DNA from: JASHUC01 sp035606175
GTDB lineage: Bacteria > Pseudomonadota > Gammaproteobacteria > Steroidobacterales > Steroidobacteraceae
Direction of reading: 5' to 3'
DNA length: 22,965 nt
Assembly (NCBI GenBank): GCA_035606175.1
Contig: DATNFW010000059.1
Span: forward strand, 1 to 22,965
Every line of letters starts with the position of its first letter. Position 1 is the first letter of the stretch. The notes under the pieces were generated by a model that had not been told where the DNA came from, did not search any database, and saw only the letters and a list, made by a program, of their open reading frames with translations. The translations under genes and the position numbers were made by a program. Below are positions 16,277 through 22,965 of this stretch, piece after piece.

Positions 16277-16806
16277 ACGCCGCCTTCTATCTGGCCGCCG
16301 CCGTTGCGGTGATCGCGACGGTGCTCACGATCACACGGACGAGCGCGGTTCACGCGCTTCTCTATCTTGTGGTGTCGCTCCTCGCCGTGGCCGTCGTCTT
16401 CTACGTGCTCGGCGCCCCCTTCGCGGCCGCGCTCGAGGTGATCGTCTACGCGGGGGCGATCATCGTGCTGTTCGTCTTCGTGGTGATGATGCTCAACCTC
16501 GGTGAGGCGGCGGCGGCCGAGGAACGGCGCTGGATCGCGCCGCGCTACTGGATCGGCCCTGCGGCCCTGTCGGCGCTCCTCGCCGCAGAGCTCTGCTATC
16601 TCTATGTCTCCGGGGCGGCGCAGCCTTCCGGGGGCGCAGTGCGCCCGACAGTCGTCGGCGCAGCGCTCTTCGGCCCGTACCTGCTCGCCGTCGAGCTCGC
16701 ATCCATGCTCCTGCTCGCCGGTCTCGTCGGCGCTTACCACATCGGGCGCCATCTGTTCGCCGACGGCGCCGCGCGAGCCGGGCCGGACGGGCCGCGCGGG
16801 GAGTGA
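16273..16806 (+). CDS. nuoJ: NADH-quinone oxidoreductase subunit J (TTG start)
   Basis: NuoJ is a five-helix membrane subunit next to NuoH, K and A. The 177-residue product has the pi-bulge helix region around LEVIVYAGAIIVLFVFVVMM, which is highly conserved. The preceding helices (TSAVHALLYLVVSLLAVAVVF) also match. The start must be TTG 16273, in a TTGA overlap with nuoI; no ATG or GTG lies in frame before the first helix. A rare start that relies on coupling may keep NuoJ in step with NuoI. The C-terminus is a short hydrophilic tail. Confidence 0.95.
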   Translation: MNAAFYLAAAVAVIATVLTITRTSAVHALLYLVVSLLAVAVVFYVLGAPFAAALEVIVYAGAIIVLFVFVVMMLNLGEAAAAEERRWIAPRYWIGPAALSALLAAELCYLYVSGAAQPSGGAVRPTVVGAALFGPYLLAVELASMLLLAGLVGAYHIGRHLFADGAARAGPDGPRGE

Positions 16807-16808
16807 CG

Positions 16809-17117
16809 ATGGCGAGCGTTTCGCCGAGCCAGGCGCTGCTCCTTGCCATGATCCTGTTTGCGCTCGGCCTCGCAGGCGTGCTCGCGCGGCGCAATCTCGT
16901 ATTCCTGCTCATGTCGATCGAAATTATGCTCAATGCGGCGGGGCTCGCCTTCGTCGTCGCCGGCAGTCGCTGGCACCAGCCCGACGGGCAGATTCTCTTC
17001 ATTCTCGTCCTGACGCTTGCGGCCTCCGAGGTGGCCGTGGGTCTTGCCCTGATCCTGCGCATTCATCAGCGCAATGCCTCGCTCGATGCGGACGCCGCTG
17101 CGAAGTTGAAGGGCTGA
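16809..17117 (+). CDS. nuoK: NADH-quinone oxidoreductase subunit K
   Basis: NuoK is a three-helix membrane subunit in the proton path between NuoJ and NuoN. The 102-residue product has RRNLVFLLMSIEIMLNAAGLAF, which contains the conserved membrane glutamate of helix two. TLAASEVAVGLALIL carries the second glutamate. I prefer ATG 16809, with GGGGAG 5 nt upstream, over GTG 16803, whose ribosome site would touch the start. The gene begins 2 nt after the nuoJ stop. Its length matches E. coli NuoK (100). Confidence 0.97.
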   Translation: MASVSPSQALLLAMILFALGLAGVLARRNLVFLLMSIEIMLNAAGLAFVVAGSRWHQPDGQILFILVLTLAASEVAVGLALILRIHQRNASLDADAAAKLKG

Positions 17118-17121
17118 CGCC

Positions 17122-19017
17122 GTGCCCCCGATCCTCTGGCTCATCCCCGGGCTGCCCCTCTTCGGTTTCGTTGCCCTCTATCTCTCGGCCGGACGCATGC
17201 CGCACCGCGCGGCGGCGGCGATCGGTGTGGGCTCGATCGGCCTCGCGACTCTCCTCGCCTTCGCGTTCGCTCACTGGTTCCTGGGCGCCTCGCTCCCGGG
17301 GGACGTCTATCTCGAGACGGCATGGCGTTGGATCACGATCGGCGGCTTCGATCCCGCCGTCGCGTTCCGCCTCGATCCGCTCTCGCTCGTGATGATGCTC
17401 GTCGTCACGTTCGTCGGTTTCCTGATCCATCTCTATTCCGCCGAGTTCATGGCGAAGGACGAGGGTTACGGCCGATTCTTCGCCTACATGAATTTGTTCG
17501 TCGCGGCGATGCTGACGCTCGTTCTCGCCGACAATCTGCTCGTGCTTTATGCGGGCTGGGAGGGGGTGGGCCTCGCAAGCTATCTGTTGATCGGCTTCTG
17601 GTATCGCGACCCGGCGAACGGCGCCGCGGCGAGAAAGGCGTTCATCCTGACGCGCATCGGCGACACCGCCTTCATCATCGGCTTGTTCCTGCTCTTTCAC
17701 GAGCTCGGCACGCTCGATATCGCGACCCTCATGGCCCGCGCGCACGAGACTTGGGCGACCGGTTCCGCCGTCGCGAATGCCGCCGCAGCCCTCCTGCTCG
17801 CGGGCGCGCTCGGCAAATCCGCCCAGTTGCCCCTGCAGACCTGGTTGCCCGATGCGATGGCGGGCCCGACGCCGGTGTCTGCGCTGCTCCATGCGGCCAC
17901 GATGGTCACAGCGGGCGTCTACCTCATCGCACGCACCCATGAGCTCTTCGAGCTCGCGCCGGCCGTCGAGTTCACCGTGGCTGTCATCGGTGCCGCGACA
18001 CTCCTTCTCGCCGCGTGCAGCGCGCTCAATCAACACGACATCAAGCGCATTCTCGCCTACTCGACCATGAGCCAGATCGGCTACATGTTTCTCGCGCTCG
18101 GCGTCGGCGCGTGGACGGCGGCGATCTTCCACTTCATGACGCACGCCTTCTTCAAGGCGCTGCTGTTCCTCGCGGCCGGCGCAGTGATGATGCGGCTCAA
18201 TGATGAGCACGACATCTTCCGCATGGGCGGGCTGTGGCGCCGGATGCCCGTCGCATTCGTGAGCTTTCTCATCGGCGCCTCCTCTCTCGCTGCGCTGCCG
18301 CTCGTCACGGCGGGCTTCTACAGCAAGGACATGATCCTCTGGGGCGTTTGGTCCTCGGGACCCGCCGGACCCGGATTGTGGGCGACGGGATTCGTCGGCG
18401 CGTTCATCACGGCGCTCTATAGCTTTCGCGCGGTGTTCGTCATGTTCTTCGGCGATGCACGGCGCACGCCCTCCGGCCGTTACGGCTGGTGCATCGTCGC
18501 CCCGCTCGCCGTGCTTTCCGCTCTCGCGCTCACCGGCGGGTTCGTCAACATTCCCTCGGCGCTCGGCAACGTCAACTCGTTCTCGGACCTGCTCGCGCCG
18601 GTTCTGCCCGCCCGGCAGGAGGTGACCACGGCATCCACGACTCAGGCGATCGTCATGGCCGCGACCTCCCTCCTCGTCCTGCTCGGCGTATACCTCGCCT
18701 ATCTCACATACATCCAGCGCGCGCAGGTTCTGCGGCGTATCGCGACGTCCTCGCCTGCGCGCGCGCTCGCCGGCTTCTGGTTCGGAGGGTGGGGATTCGA
18801 CACGCTCTACGAGCATATCTTCGTGCGTCCGTTCCTCGCTCTCGCGCGCCTCAATCGTAACGACATCGTCGATGCCTGCTATGGCGGCCTCGTCGTGGCG
18901 AGCCGCACTCTTAACCGGGCGCTCAGCCGGACGGTGACCGGGCGCGTGCGTGCCTACGCCGCATGGGTCGCCGTGGGCTCGCTCGCGGCCCTCGCCATCG
19001 CTTTGTTCCTCCAATGA
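17122..19017 (+). CDS. nuoL: NADH-quinone oxidoreductase subunit L
   Basis: NuoL is the distal antiporter-like proton pump of complex I. The product is 631 residues (E. coli 613). Key residues are E147 in WEGVGLASYLLIG, K232 in GALGKSAQLPLQTWLPDAM, the histidine in LLHAATMVTAG and K402 in GFYSKDMIL. The C-terminal third has the long amphipathic lateral helix region (LARLNRNDIVDACYGGLVVASR) and the final anchoring helix. GTG 17122 follows the nuoK stop by 4 nt and has a GAAGGG-type site upstream. The stop overlaps the nuoM ATG. A 671-codon antisense frame opposite it appears to be a codon-bias shadow. Confidence 0.98.
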   Translation: MPPILWLIPGLPLFGFVALYLSAGRMPHRAAAAIGVGSIGLATLLAFAFAHWFLGASLPGDVYLETAWRWITIGGFDPAVAFRLDPLSLVMMLVVTFVGFLIHLYSAEFMAKDEGYGRFFAYMNLFVAAMLTLVLADNLLVLYAGWEGVGLASYLLIGFWYRDPANGAAARKAFILTRIGDTAFIIGLFLLFHELGTLDIATLMARAHETWATGSAVANAAAALLLAGALGKSAQLPLQTWLPDAMAGPTPVSALLHAATMVTAGVYLIARTHELFELAPAVEFTVAVIGAATLLLAACSALNQHDIKRILAYSTMSQIGYMFLALGVGAWTAAIFHFMTHAFFKALLFLAAGAVMMRLNDEHDIFRMGGLWRRMPVAFVSFLIGASSLAALPLVTAGFYSKDMILWGVWSSGPAGPGLWATGFVGAFITALYSFRAVFVMFFGDARRTPSGRYGWCIVAPLAVLSALALTGGFVNIPSALGNVNSFSDLLAPVLPARQEVTTASTTQAIVMAATSLLVLLGVYLAYLTYIQRAQVLRRIATSSPARALAGFWFGGWGFDTLYEHIFVRPFLALARLNRNDIVDACYGGLVVASRTLNRALSRTVTGRVRAYAAWVAVGSLAALAIALFLQ

Positions 19018-20531
19018 TCGTCTGGCTCATCGGCATCCTGGTGCTCGGCGCCGCCGCGGCCTGGCTCGCGGAGCGGCTGCATCGCGATGCGCCGCGATGG
19101 ATCGCGCTTGCGGCGCTTGCGGCGCATTTCGGCGTGCTGGTATCGATCTGGACCGGCGCGAGCGGCGGTCCGTGGATCGCCAACCTCCAGGTACCGTGGA
19201 TTGCCGAGCTCGGAATCTCGTTCCATCTCGCCCTCGATGGGCTCACGGTCCTGCTGCTGCTCCTCACCGAAGCCCTCGGAGTCGTCGCGGTGCTCGCCTC
19301 GTGGCGCGAGATCGAGTCCCGGGTCGGGCTCTTCCATTTTAATCTGCTGTTGACTCTCGCAGGCGTTGCCGGCGTCTTCCTCGCGCTCGACCTGTTCCTG
19401 TTCTTCTTCAGCTGGGAAGCGATGCTCGTCCCAATGTACTTCATCATCGCAGTCTGGGGACACGAGCGGCGCATCTATGCCTCGATCAAGTTCTTCATCT
19501 TCACGCAGGGCAGCGGGCTTTTGATGCTGCTCGCGATTCTCGGCCTCGCGCTCGCGCACCGGCGGGCGACCGGGACGCTCACCTTCGACTACTTCGCGCT
19601 GCTCGACACTCCGCTCGATCCCACTACGGGCTTCTGGCTCATGCTGGGATTCTTCATCGCTTTCGTCGTGAAGCTGCCCGCATTCCCGTTCCATACCTGG
19701 CTGCCAGATGCGCATACGGAAGCTCCGACCGCGGGCAGCGTGATTCTCGCCGGTGTGCTTCTCAAGACCGGCGCTTACGGCCTCTTGCGGTTCGTAGTAC
19801 CGCTCTTTCCAGTTGCCGCGCACGAGATTGCGCCGGCCGCCATGTGGCTCGGCGCGATCGGCGTGCTCTACGGAGCCGTGCTCGCCTTCGCACAGAGCGA
19901 CATGAAGCGCCTCGTCGCTTACTCGAGCGTGAGCCACATGGGCTTCGTGCTGCTCGGCGTCTTCGCCTGGAATGCGCTCGCGCTCGAAGGCGTCGTCGTC
20001 CAAATCGTTGCCCACGGATTGAGCACCGGCGCGTTGTTCATCGTGGTCGGCTTCATTCAGGAGCGGCTGCACACGCGCGACATGCGCCGCATGGGCGGCC
20101 TCGCCTCGGACGTGCCCCGCCTCGCCGGGCTCGCGCTGACATTCGCGATCGCCTCGCTCGGCCTGCCCGGCCTCGGAAACTTCGTCGGCGAGTTCCTCGT
20201 GCTGCTCGGCGGGTTCGGCGTCAATCGAGCCGCGACTATCGTCGCCGCGTGCGGACTCGTGACCGCCGTCGTGTACGCGCTGACGCTCGTGCAGCGCGCT
20301 CTGCACGGCGGTCCACGCGAGCCCAGGATGATCCGCGACACCTCGATCCGTGAGACTGCCGCGCTCGGTGCGCTTGTCGCCGCACTCGTTTGGCTCGGCT
20401 TCTATCCGCAGCCGCTGCTCGATGCGGCGGCGGACGGGATCGGCAATCTTCAGAATCCCGCATCGCGCATCGCCGCAGCCGCCGGTCCGCAGTCGCCGCC
20501 TCGTGCGAGCCCCGCGAGGCGCGGCCCGTGA
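19014..20531 (+). CDS. nuoM: NADH-quinone oxidoreductase subunit M
   Basis: NuoM is the middle antiporter-like proton-pumping subunit, with 14 helices expected. The product is 505 residues (E. coli 509). Conserved residues are E135 in SWEAMLVPMYFII, K220 in FVVKLPAFPFHTWLPDAH, K251 in GVLLKTGAYGLLRF and E393 in GNFVGEFLVL. The start ATG 19014 overlaps the nuoL stop as ATGA and begins directly with a helix (MIVWLIGILVLG). An upstream in-frame extension overlaps nuoL and is not needed. The C-terminal tail is Pro/Ala/Arg-rich and runs into the nuoN start by a GTGA overlap. Confidence 0.98.
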   Translation: MIVWLIGILVLGAAAAWLAERLHRDAPRWIALAALAAHFGVLVSIWTGASGGPWIANLQVPWIAELGISFHLALDGLTVLLLLLTEALGVVAVLASWREIESRVGLFHFNLLLTLAGVAGVFLALDLFLFFFSWEAMLVPMYFIIAVWGHERRIYASIKFFIFTQGSGLLMLLAILGLALAHRRATGTLTFDYFALLDTPLDPTTGFWLMLGFFIAFVVKLPAFPFHTWLPDAHTEAPTAGSVILAGVLLKTGAYGLLRFVVPLFPVAAHEIAPAAMWLGAIGVLYGAVLAFAQSDMKRLVAYSSVSHMGFVLLGVFAWNALALEGVVVQIVAHGLSTGALFIVVGFIQERLHTRDMRRMGGLASDVPRLAGLALTFAIASLGLPGLGNFVGEFLVLLGGFGVNRAATIVAACGLVTAVVYALTLVQRALHGGPREPRMIRDTSIRETAALGALVAALVWLGFYPQPLLDAAADGIGNLQNPASRIAAAAGPQSPPRASPARRGP

Positions 20532-22699
20532 CGATCTCCGATCTGATTGCTCTGCTGCCGCTCGTCGTTCTAACGGCGTTCACCGTCGCGCTGCTGCTTC
20601 TGATCGCATTTCGTCGCAACCATGCGGCCGCTGCCGCGCTCTGCGTGCTCGGACTGGCGCTCGCCTTCGCCGCCGTGCCGGCGGCCGCGACGCGGCACGC
20701 GCCGATCGATGTGACGGAGCTCATTTCAGTCGACGGCTACACGCTCTTCTTCCAAGGACTCATTCTGCTCGCCTCCCTCGGCGTGGCACTGCTCTCTTAC
20801 GGCTATCTCGCAGGCCGCGAGTCCCTCCCGCGCGAGGAGTATTACGTACTGCTTCTGACGGCAACGCTGGGTGCGGCTACGGTCGTCGCGAGCCGGCATT
20901 TCGCCTCCTTCTTTCTCGGGCTCGAGATGCTCAGCCTCTCGCTGGTGGCACTCGTCGCCTATCCCGCGGTGCTGGAGAGGCCGGTGGAGGCGGGGCTCAA
21001 ATATTTGTTGCTGGCCGGCATTTCCTCCGCGTTTCTGCTGCTCGGGATTGCGCTCGTGTATTTCGTCGCGGGAGGACTAGCGCTCGGCTCGATCGCGATT
21101 GCGGCCCGCCACGCAGGCGCGATCGCGCCGCTCACCGGCGCAATACCTTCCCCGGACGGCGCCGGATCGGGACTCGCGAGTAGCTTCGCGCAGCTCTACG
21201 GCGTTACGGGCCTGGCGCTGATCCTCGTCGGCATCGGCTTCAAGCTCTCGATCGTGCCGTTTCACCTCTGGGCACCCGATGTGTACGAGGGGGCGCCCGC
21301 GCCGATCACTGCATTTGTCGCCGTCGTCTCGAAGGCCGCCGTTCTCGCGCTGCTCCTGAGGTATTACCTCGCCGCCCATGCGTTCGGTGCGGACCCGCCT
21401 CTCGTCATCTTGAGCGTTGCGGCGATCCTGTCGATGATCGTCGGAAACCTTCTCGCGCTGCTTCAACGAAACATCAAGCGGCTCCTCGCGTACTCCTCCA
21501 TCGCGCACCTCGGCTATGCGCTCGTCGCGTTCCTCGCTGGCGGGCCGCTCGCGATCGAGGCCGTGAGCGTCTATCTCGTCGCCTACGCGATCAGCACGCT
21601 CGGCGCGTTCGGCATCGTCGGTGCGCTGTCGAGTGCGCCTGTCGAGGCGGCGGGGAACTCCGAGCTGCGCGATATCGATGACCTCGAGGAGTACCGCGGG
21701 CTATTTCGCGTACGGCCGTGGCTCGCGGTCGCGTTCACTCTGTTTCTGCTGTCGCTCGCGGGCATTCCGATCACCGTCGGCTTCATCGCCAAGTTCTATG
21801 CCGCGGCGGCCGGTGTCGGTGCAGGTCTCGCGGCGCCGATCGGCGCACTCGTCGCAGGCAGCATCATCGGGCTGTATTACTACCTGCGCGTCATCGTCGT
21901 GATGATCCAGCCGGCGCCGGGGCCGGCACGCGCGGGGCTGCCGCCCACGGGGGCAGCGCCCGCTGGGGCAGTGGGCACGGGAGCAGTGCGCAGTTTCCCG
22001 GCACGCGCAGTGCCTGCCGCCGTGCTCGCGGTGCTCCTCGTACTGTTGCTCGGGCTCGGCATCTATCCGGGTCCCCTCGTCTCGCTGGTCCGCGTCACCG
22101 CCGGGACGCTCGGCGGCGGGGAGCCGAGTCTGCTTGTCGCGCGACATCGCTCGATTGACTCGCCGATGACGGGCAGAGAGACTGCTCTTCCATCCTCTCG
22201 CCCCGGAATCCCCTCCATGACTATCAAGTCAGACTCGGTCGTCTCAATCCACTACACGCTGAAGGACGATGGCGGCGAAGTCATCGACCGCTCCGAATCC
22301 GGCGACCCGCTCACCTATCTGCACGGCCACGGCCAATTGATCCCGGGACTCGAGCGGCAGCTCGAAGGGCGAAGCGCGGGCGACAAGCTGAATGTCACGA
22401 TCTCCCCCGCGGACGGCTACGGCGAGTACGACAAGGCGCTGGTTGAGCAGATACCACGCCGCACGCTGAAGGGCATCGCGAACGTCAAAGTGGGTATGCA
22501 GCTGCGTGCGCAATCAGGCCACGGCGCGCGCACGGTCACCGTCACTCGCGTCGCGGGCGACATGGTGACGCTCGATGGCAACCACCCCCTTGCCGGGAAG
22601 AATCTGAACTTCGACGTGGAAGTCGCAGACGTTCGCGATGCCACGGCCGAAGAGCTCGCGCACGGCCACGTCCACGGGCCGGGCGGGCATCATCACTGA
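20528..22699 (+). CDS. nuoN: NuoN in one open frame with a C-terminal SlyD-type FKBP domain
   Basis: The frame encodes 723 residues. About 1-530 are NuoN, the antiporter-like subunit next to NuoK. Key residues are E133 in GLEMLSLSLVAL, K239 in GFKLSIVPFHLWAPDVYEG, K269 in VVSKAAVL and K422 in GFIAKFYAAA. Residues 531-563 are a polar linker, and 564-723 are a complete SlyD-like FKBP. No stop codon separates them, whereas E. coli NuoN ends alone at 485 residues. The start GTG 20528 overlaps the nuoM stop. The RRNH loop after helix one predicts a periplasmic N-terminus. With 14 helices the C-terminus, and so a fused FKBP, would also be periplasmic, which is odd for SlyD. A real fusion, internal initiation, or a lost stop are all possible. 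Two loops are enlarged (about residues 193-220 and 461-495). Confidence 0.85.
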   Translation: MTISDLIALLPLVVLTAFTVALLLLIAFRRNHAAAAALCVLGLALAFAAVPAAATRHAPIDVTELISVDGYTLFFQGLILLASLGVALLSYGYLAGRESLPREEYYVLLLTATLGAATVVASRHFASFFLGLEMLSLSLVALVAYPAVLERPVEAGLKYLLLAGISSAFLLLGIALVYFVAGGLALGSIAIAARHAGAIAPLTGAIPSPDGAGSGLASSFAQLYGVTGLALILVGIGFKLSIVPFHLWAPDVYEGAPAPITAFVAVVSKAAVLALLLRYYLAAHAFGADPPLVILSVAAILSMIVGNLLALLQRNIKRLLAYSSIAHLGYALVAFLAGGPLAIEAVSVYLVAYAISTLGAFGIVGALSSAPVEAAGNSELRDIDDLEEYRGLFRVRPWLAVAFTLFLLSLAGIPITVGFIAKFYAAAAGVGAGLAAPIGALVAGSIIGLYYYLRVIVVMIQPAPGPARAGLPPTGAAPAGAVGTGAVRSFPARAVPAAVLAVLLVLLLGLGIYPGPLVSLVRVTAGTLGGGEPSLLVARHRSIDSPMTGRETALPSSRPGIPSMTIKSDSVVSIHYTLKDDGGEVIDRSESGDPLTYLHGHGQLIPGLERQLEGRSAGDKLNVTISPADGYGEYDKALVEQIPRRTLKGIANVKVGMQLRAQSGHGARTVTVTRVAGDMVTLDGNHPLAGKNLNFDVEVADVRDATAEELAHGHVHGPGGHHH
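21951..21995 (+). repeat. Three 15-bp imperfect tandem repeats inside nuoN
   Basis: Units begin at 21951, 21966 and 21981 and share the core GGGCAG or GAGCAG followed by a variable half. They encode GAAPA, GAVGT and GAVRS in the loop before the last NuoN helix. The period is exactly five codons, so copy-number change would keep frame. The surrounding loop is Pro/Ala/Gly-rich and about 20 residues longer than in E. coli NuoN. This looks like slippage expansion in a tolerant surface loop. Confidence 0.55.
22217..22699 (+). CDS. slyD: SlyD-type FKBP peptidyl-prolyl isomerase (same frame as nuoN)
   Basis: From ATG 22217 the frame encodes a 160-residue SlyD-like protein. It starts MTIKSDSVVSIHYTLKDDGG. 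The FKBP part contains LTYLHGHGQLIPGLERQLEG. The inserted chaperone flap is around residues 70-125 (ISPADGYGEYDKALVEQIP), and the fold closes with NLNFDVEVADVRDA. The His-rich end (HGHVHGPGGHHH) is the nickel-binding type of tail. Such proteins isomerise proline bonds, act as chaperones and deliver metal in the cytoplasm. No Shine-Dalgarno precedes ATG 22217 or the in-frame ATG 22166. TTGACT at 22155-22160 could be a -35 box, but no good -10 follows. It is listed separately because independent translation is plausible; its frame is continuous with nuoN. The domain call is firm; the independent start is not. Confidence 0.75.
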   Translation: MTIKSDSVVSIHYTLKDDGGEVIDRSESGDPLTYLHGHGQLIPGLERQLEGRSAGDKLNVTISPADGYGEYDKALVEQIPRRTLKGIANVKVGMQLRAQSGHGARTVTVTRVAGDMVTLDGNHPLAGKNLNFDVEVADVRDATAEELAHGHVHGPGGHHH

Positions 22700-22752
22700 T
22701 CGAAGTCGATCCGCGCCCGCATACGTCGTCCCGCCGCCCACGATCGCGATAG

Positions 22753-22965
22753 CAGCGCGCCCGCCAGGTCAGGCAGTCCCGCGTTTCCCAGCATCTGAAG
22801 GTGCTGAAGGATGTGGGACTGGTCGCAGCCGAGCCGCAGGCCCAGCAGCGGCTCTACGCGCTGCGCGCACAGCCTTTGAAGGATCTTCATGATTGGCTCG
22901 AGCGCTATCGACGCATCTGGGAGGTGCGGTTCGAGCAGCTCGATGAGCTCGTGGAAGAGCTCGCA
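22753..22965 (+). pseudogene. ArsR-family regulator remnant, 5'-truncated, runs off the window
   Basis: After an in-frame TAG at 22750-22752 a 71-codon frame reads to the window edge. It contains SRVSQHLKVLKDVGLV, the recognition helix of ArsR/SmtB winged-helix repressors. It continues with RLYALRAQPLKDLHDWLERY and RRIWEVRFEQLDELVEEL, the C-terminal part of the ArsR group often paired with SRPBCC/AHSA1 genes. The first 40 or so residues that an ArsR protein needs are absent. Only 53 bp lie between the slyD stop and this frame, which is too few to hold them in any frame, and no plausible start codon precedes the helix. An inverted repeat, GATCGA-AG-TCGATC, at 22698-22711 overlaps the slyD stop. 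The remnant probably marks a deletion junction; an assembly join is the alternative. Confidence 0.6.

Noticed and set aside
16999..19014. 671-codon open frame on the minus strand opposite nuoL
   Set aside because: It mirrors nuoL, is very rich in Arg/Glu/Asp/His, has no recognisable domain, and is the expected product of GC-rich third positions. nuoL is certain.
18954..20306. 450-codon minus-strand frame opposite nuoM
   Set aside because: It has the same shadow composition (Glu/His/Arg-rich) and fully overlaps a certain gene.
1..22965. CRISPR arrays, tRNA or rRNA genes, transposases, phage genes
   Set aside because: No spaced repeats, cloverleaf-like sequence, transposase motif or terminal inverted repeats were found by eye on either strand.

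Overview
This is a high-GC window of about 23 kb, roughly two-thirds G+C by eye. The coding style is gammaproteobacterial. A complete NADH:quinone oxidoreductase (complex I) operon has the Escherichia coli gene order, with a fused nuoCD, a long nuoG, and metal-ligand cysteines at the same residue numbers as in E. coli NuoG. The RND pump genes resemble MdtB/MdtC. Together these suggest a high-GC gammaproteobacterium outside the enterics, possibly Steroidobacterales-, Nevskiales- or Xanthomonadales-like. That placement is inference; no rRNA or tRNA gene is present to test it.

Layout. (1) 1-5258: the 3' end of an MdtB-like RND permease, a complete MdtC-like RND permease and an outer-membrane efflux lipoprotein, tightly coupled as an export operon. 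(2) 5270-6038: a VOC/glyoxalase-fold gene on the minus strand and a SUI1/YciH translation factor on the plus strand. Their start codons overlap on one CATG palindrome. (3) 6182-7163: a three-gene cassette of an unrecognised winged-helix protein and two small, clearly paralogous three-helix membrane proteins (probably DUF5985). (4) 7278-22699: nuoA-B-CD-E-F-G-H-I-J-K-L-M-N, all on the plus strand, with junctions from 4-nt or 8-nt overlaps to a 37-nt gap. (5) 22217-22699: a SlyD-type FKBP prolyl isomerase domain lying in the same uninterrupted frame as nuoN. (6) 22753-22965: a 5'-truncated ArsR-family regulator remnant running off the right edge.

How the genes work together. NuoE, F and G oxidise NADH. 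NuoB, CD and I carry electrons to quinone. NuoH, J, K, L, M and N form the proton-pumping arm. All iron-sulfur ligands and antiporter Lys/Glu residues that I checked are present. The RND genes would export drugs or metabolites across both membranes together with an upstream adaptor outside the window.

The best candidates for something new are the nuoN-slyD in-frame read-through and the winged-helix plus twin small-membrane-protein cassette just upstream of complex I. I see no CRISPR array, insertion sequence, tRNA or rRNA. No gene-free stretch exceeds 300 bases; the longest gaps are 6039-6181 and 7164-7277, apart from the degenerate right end.
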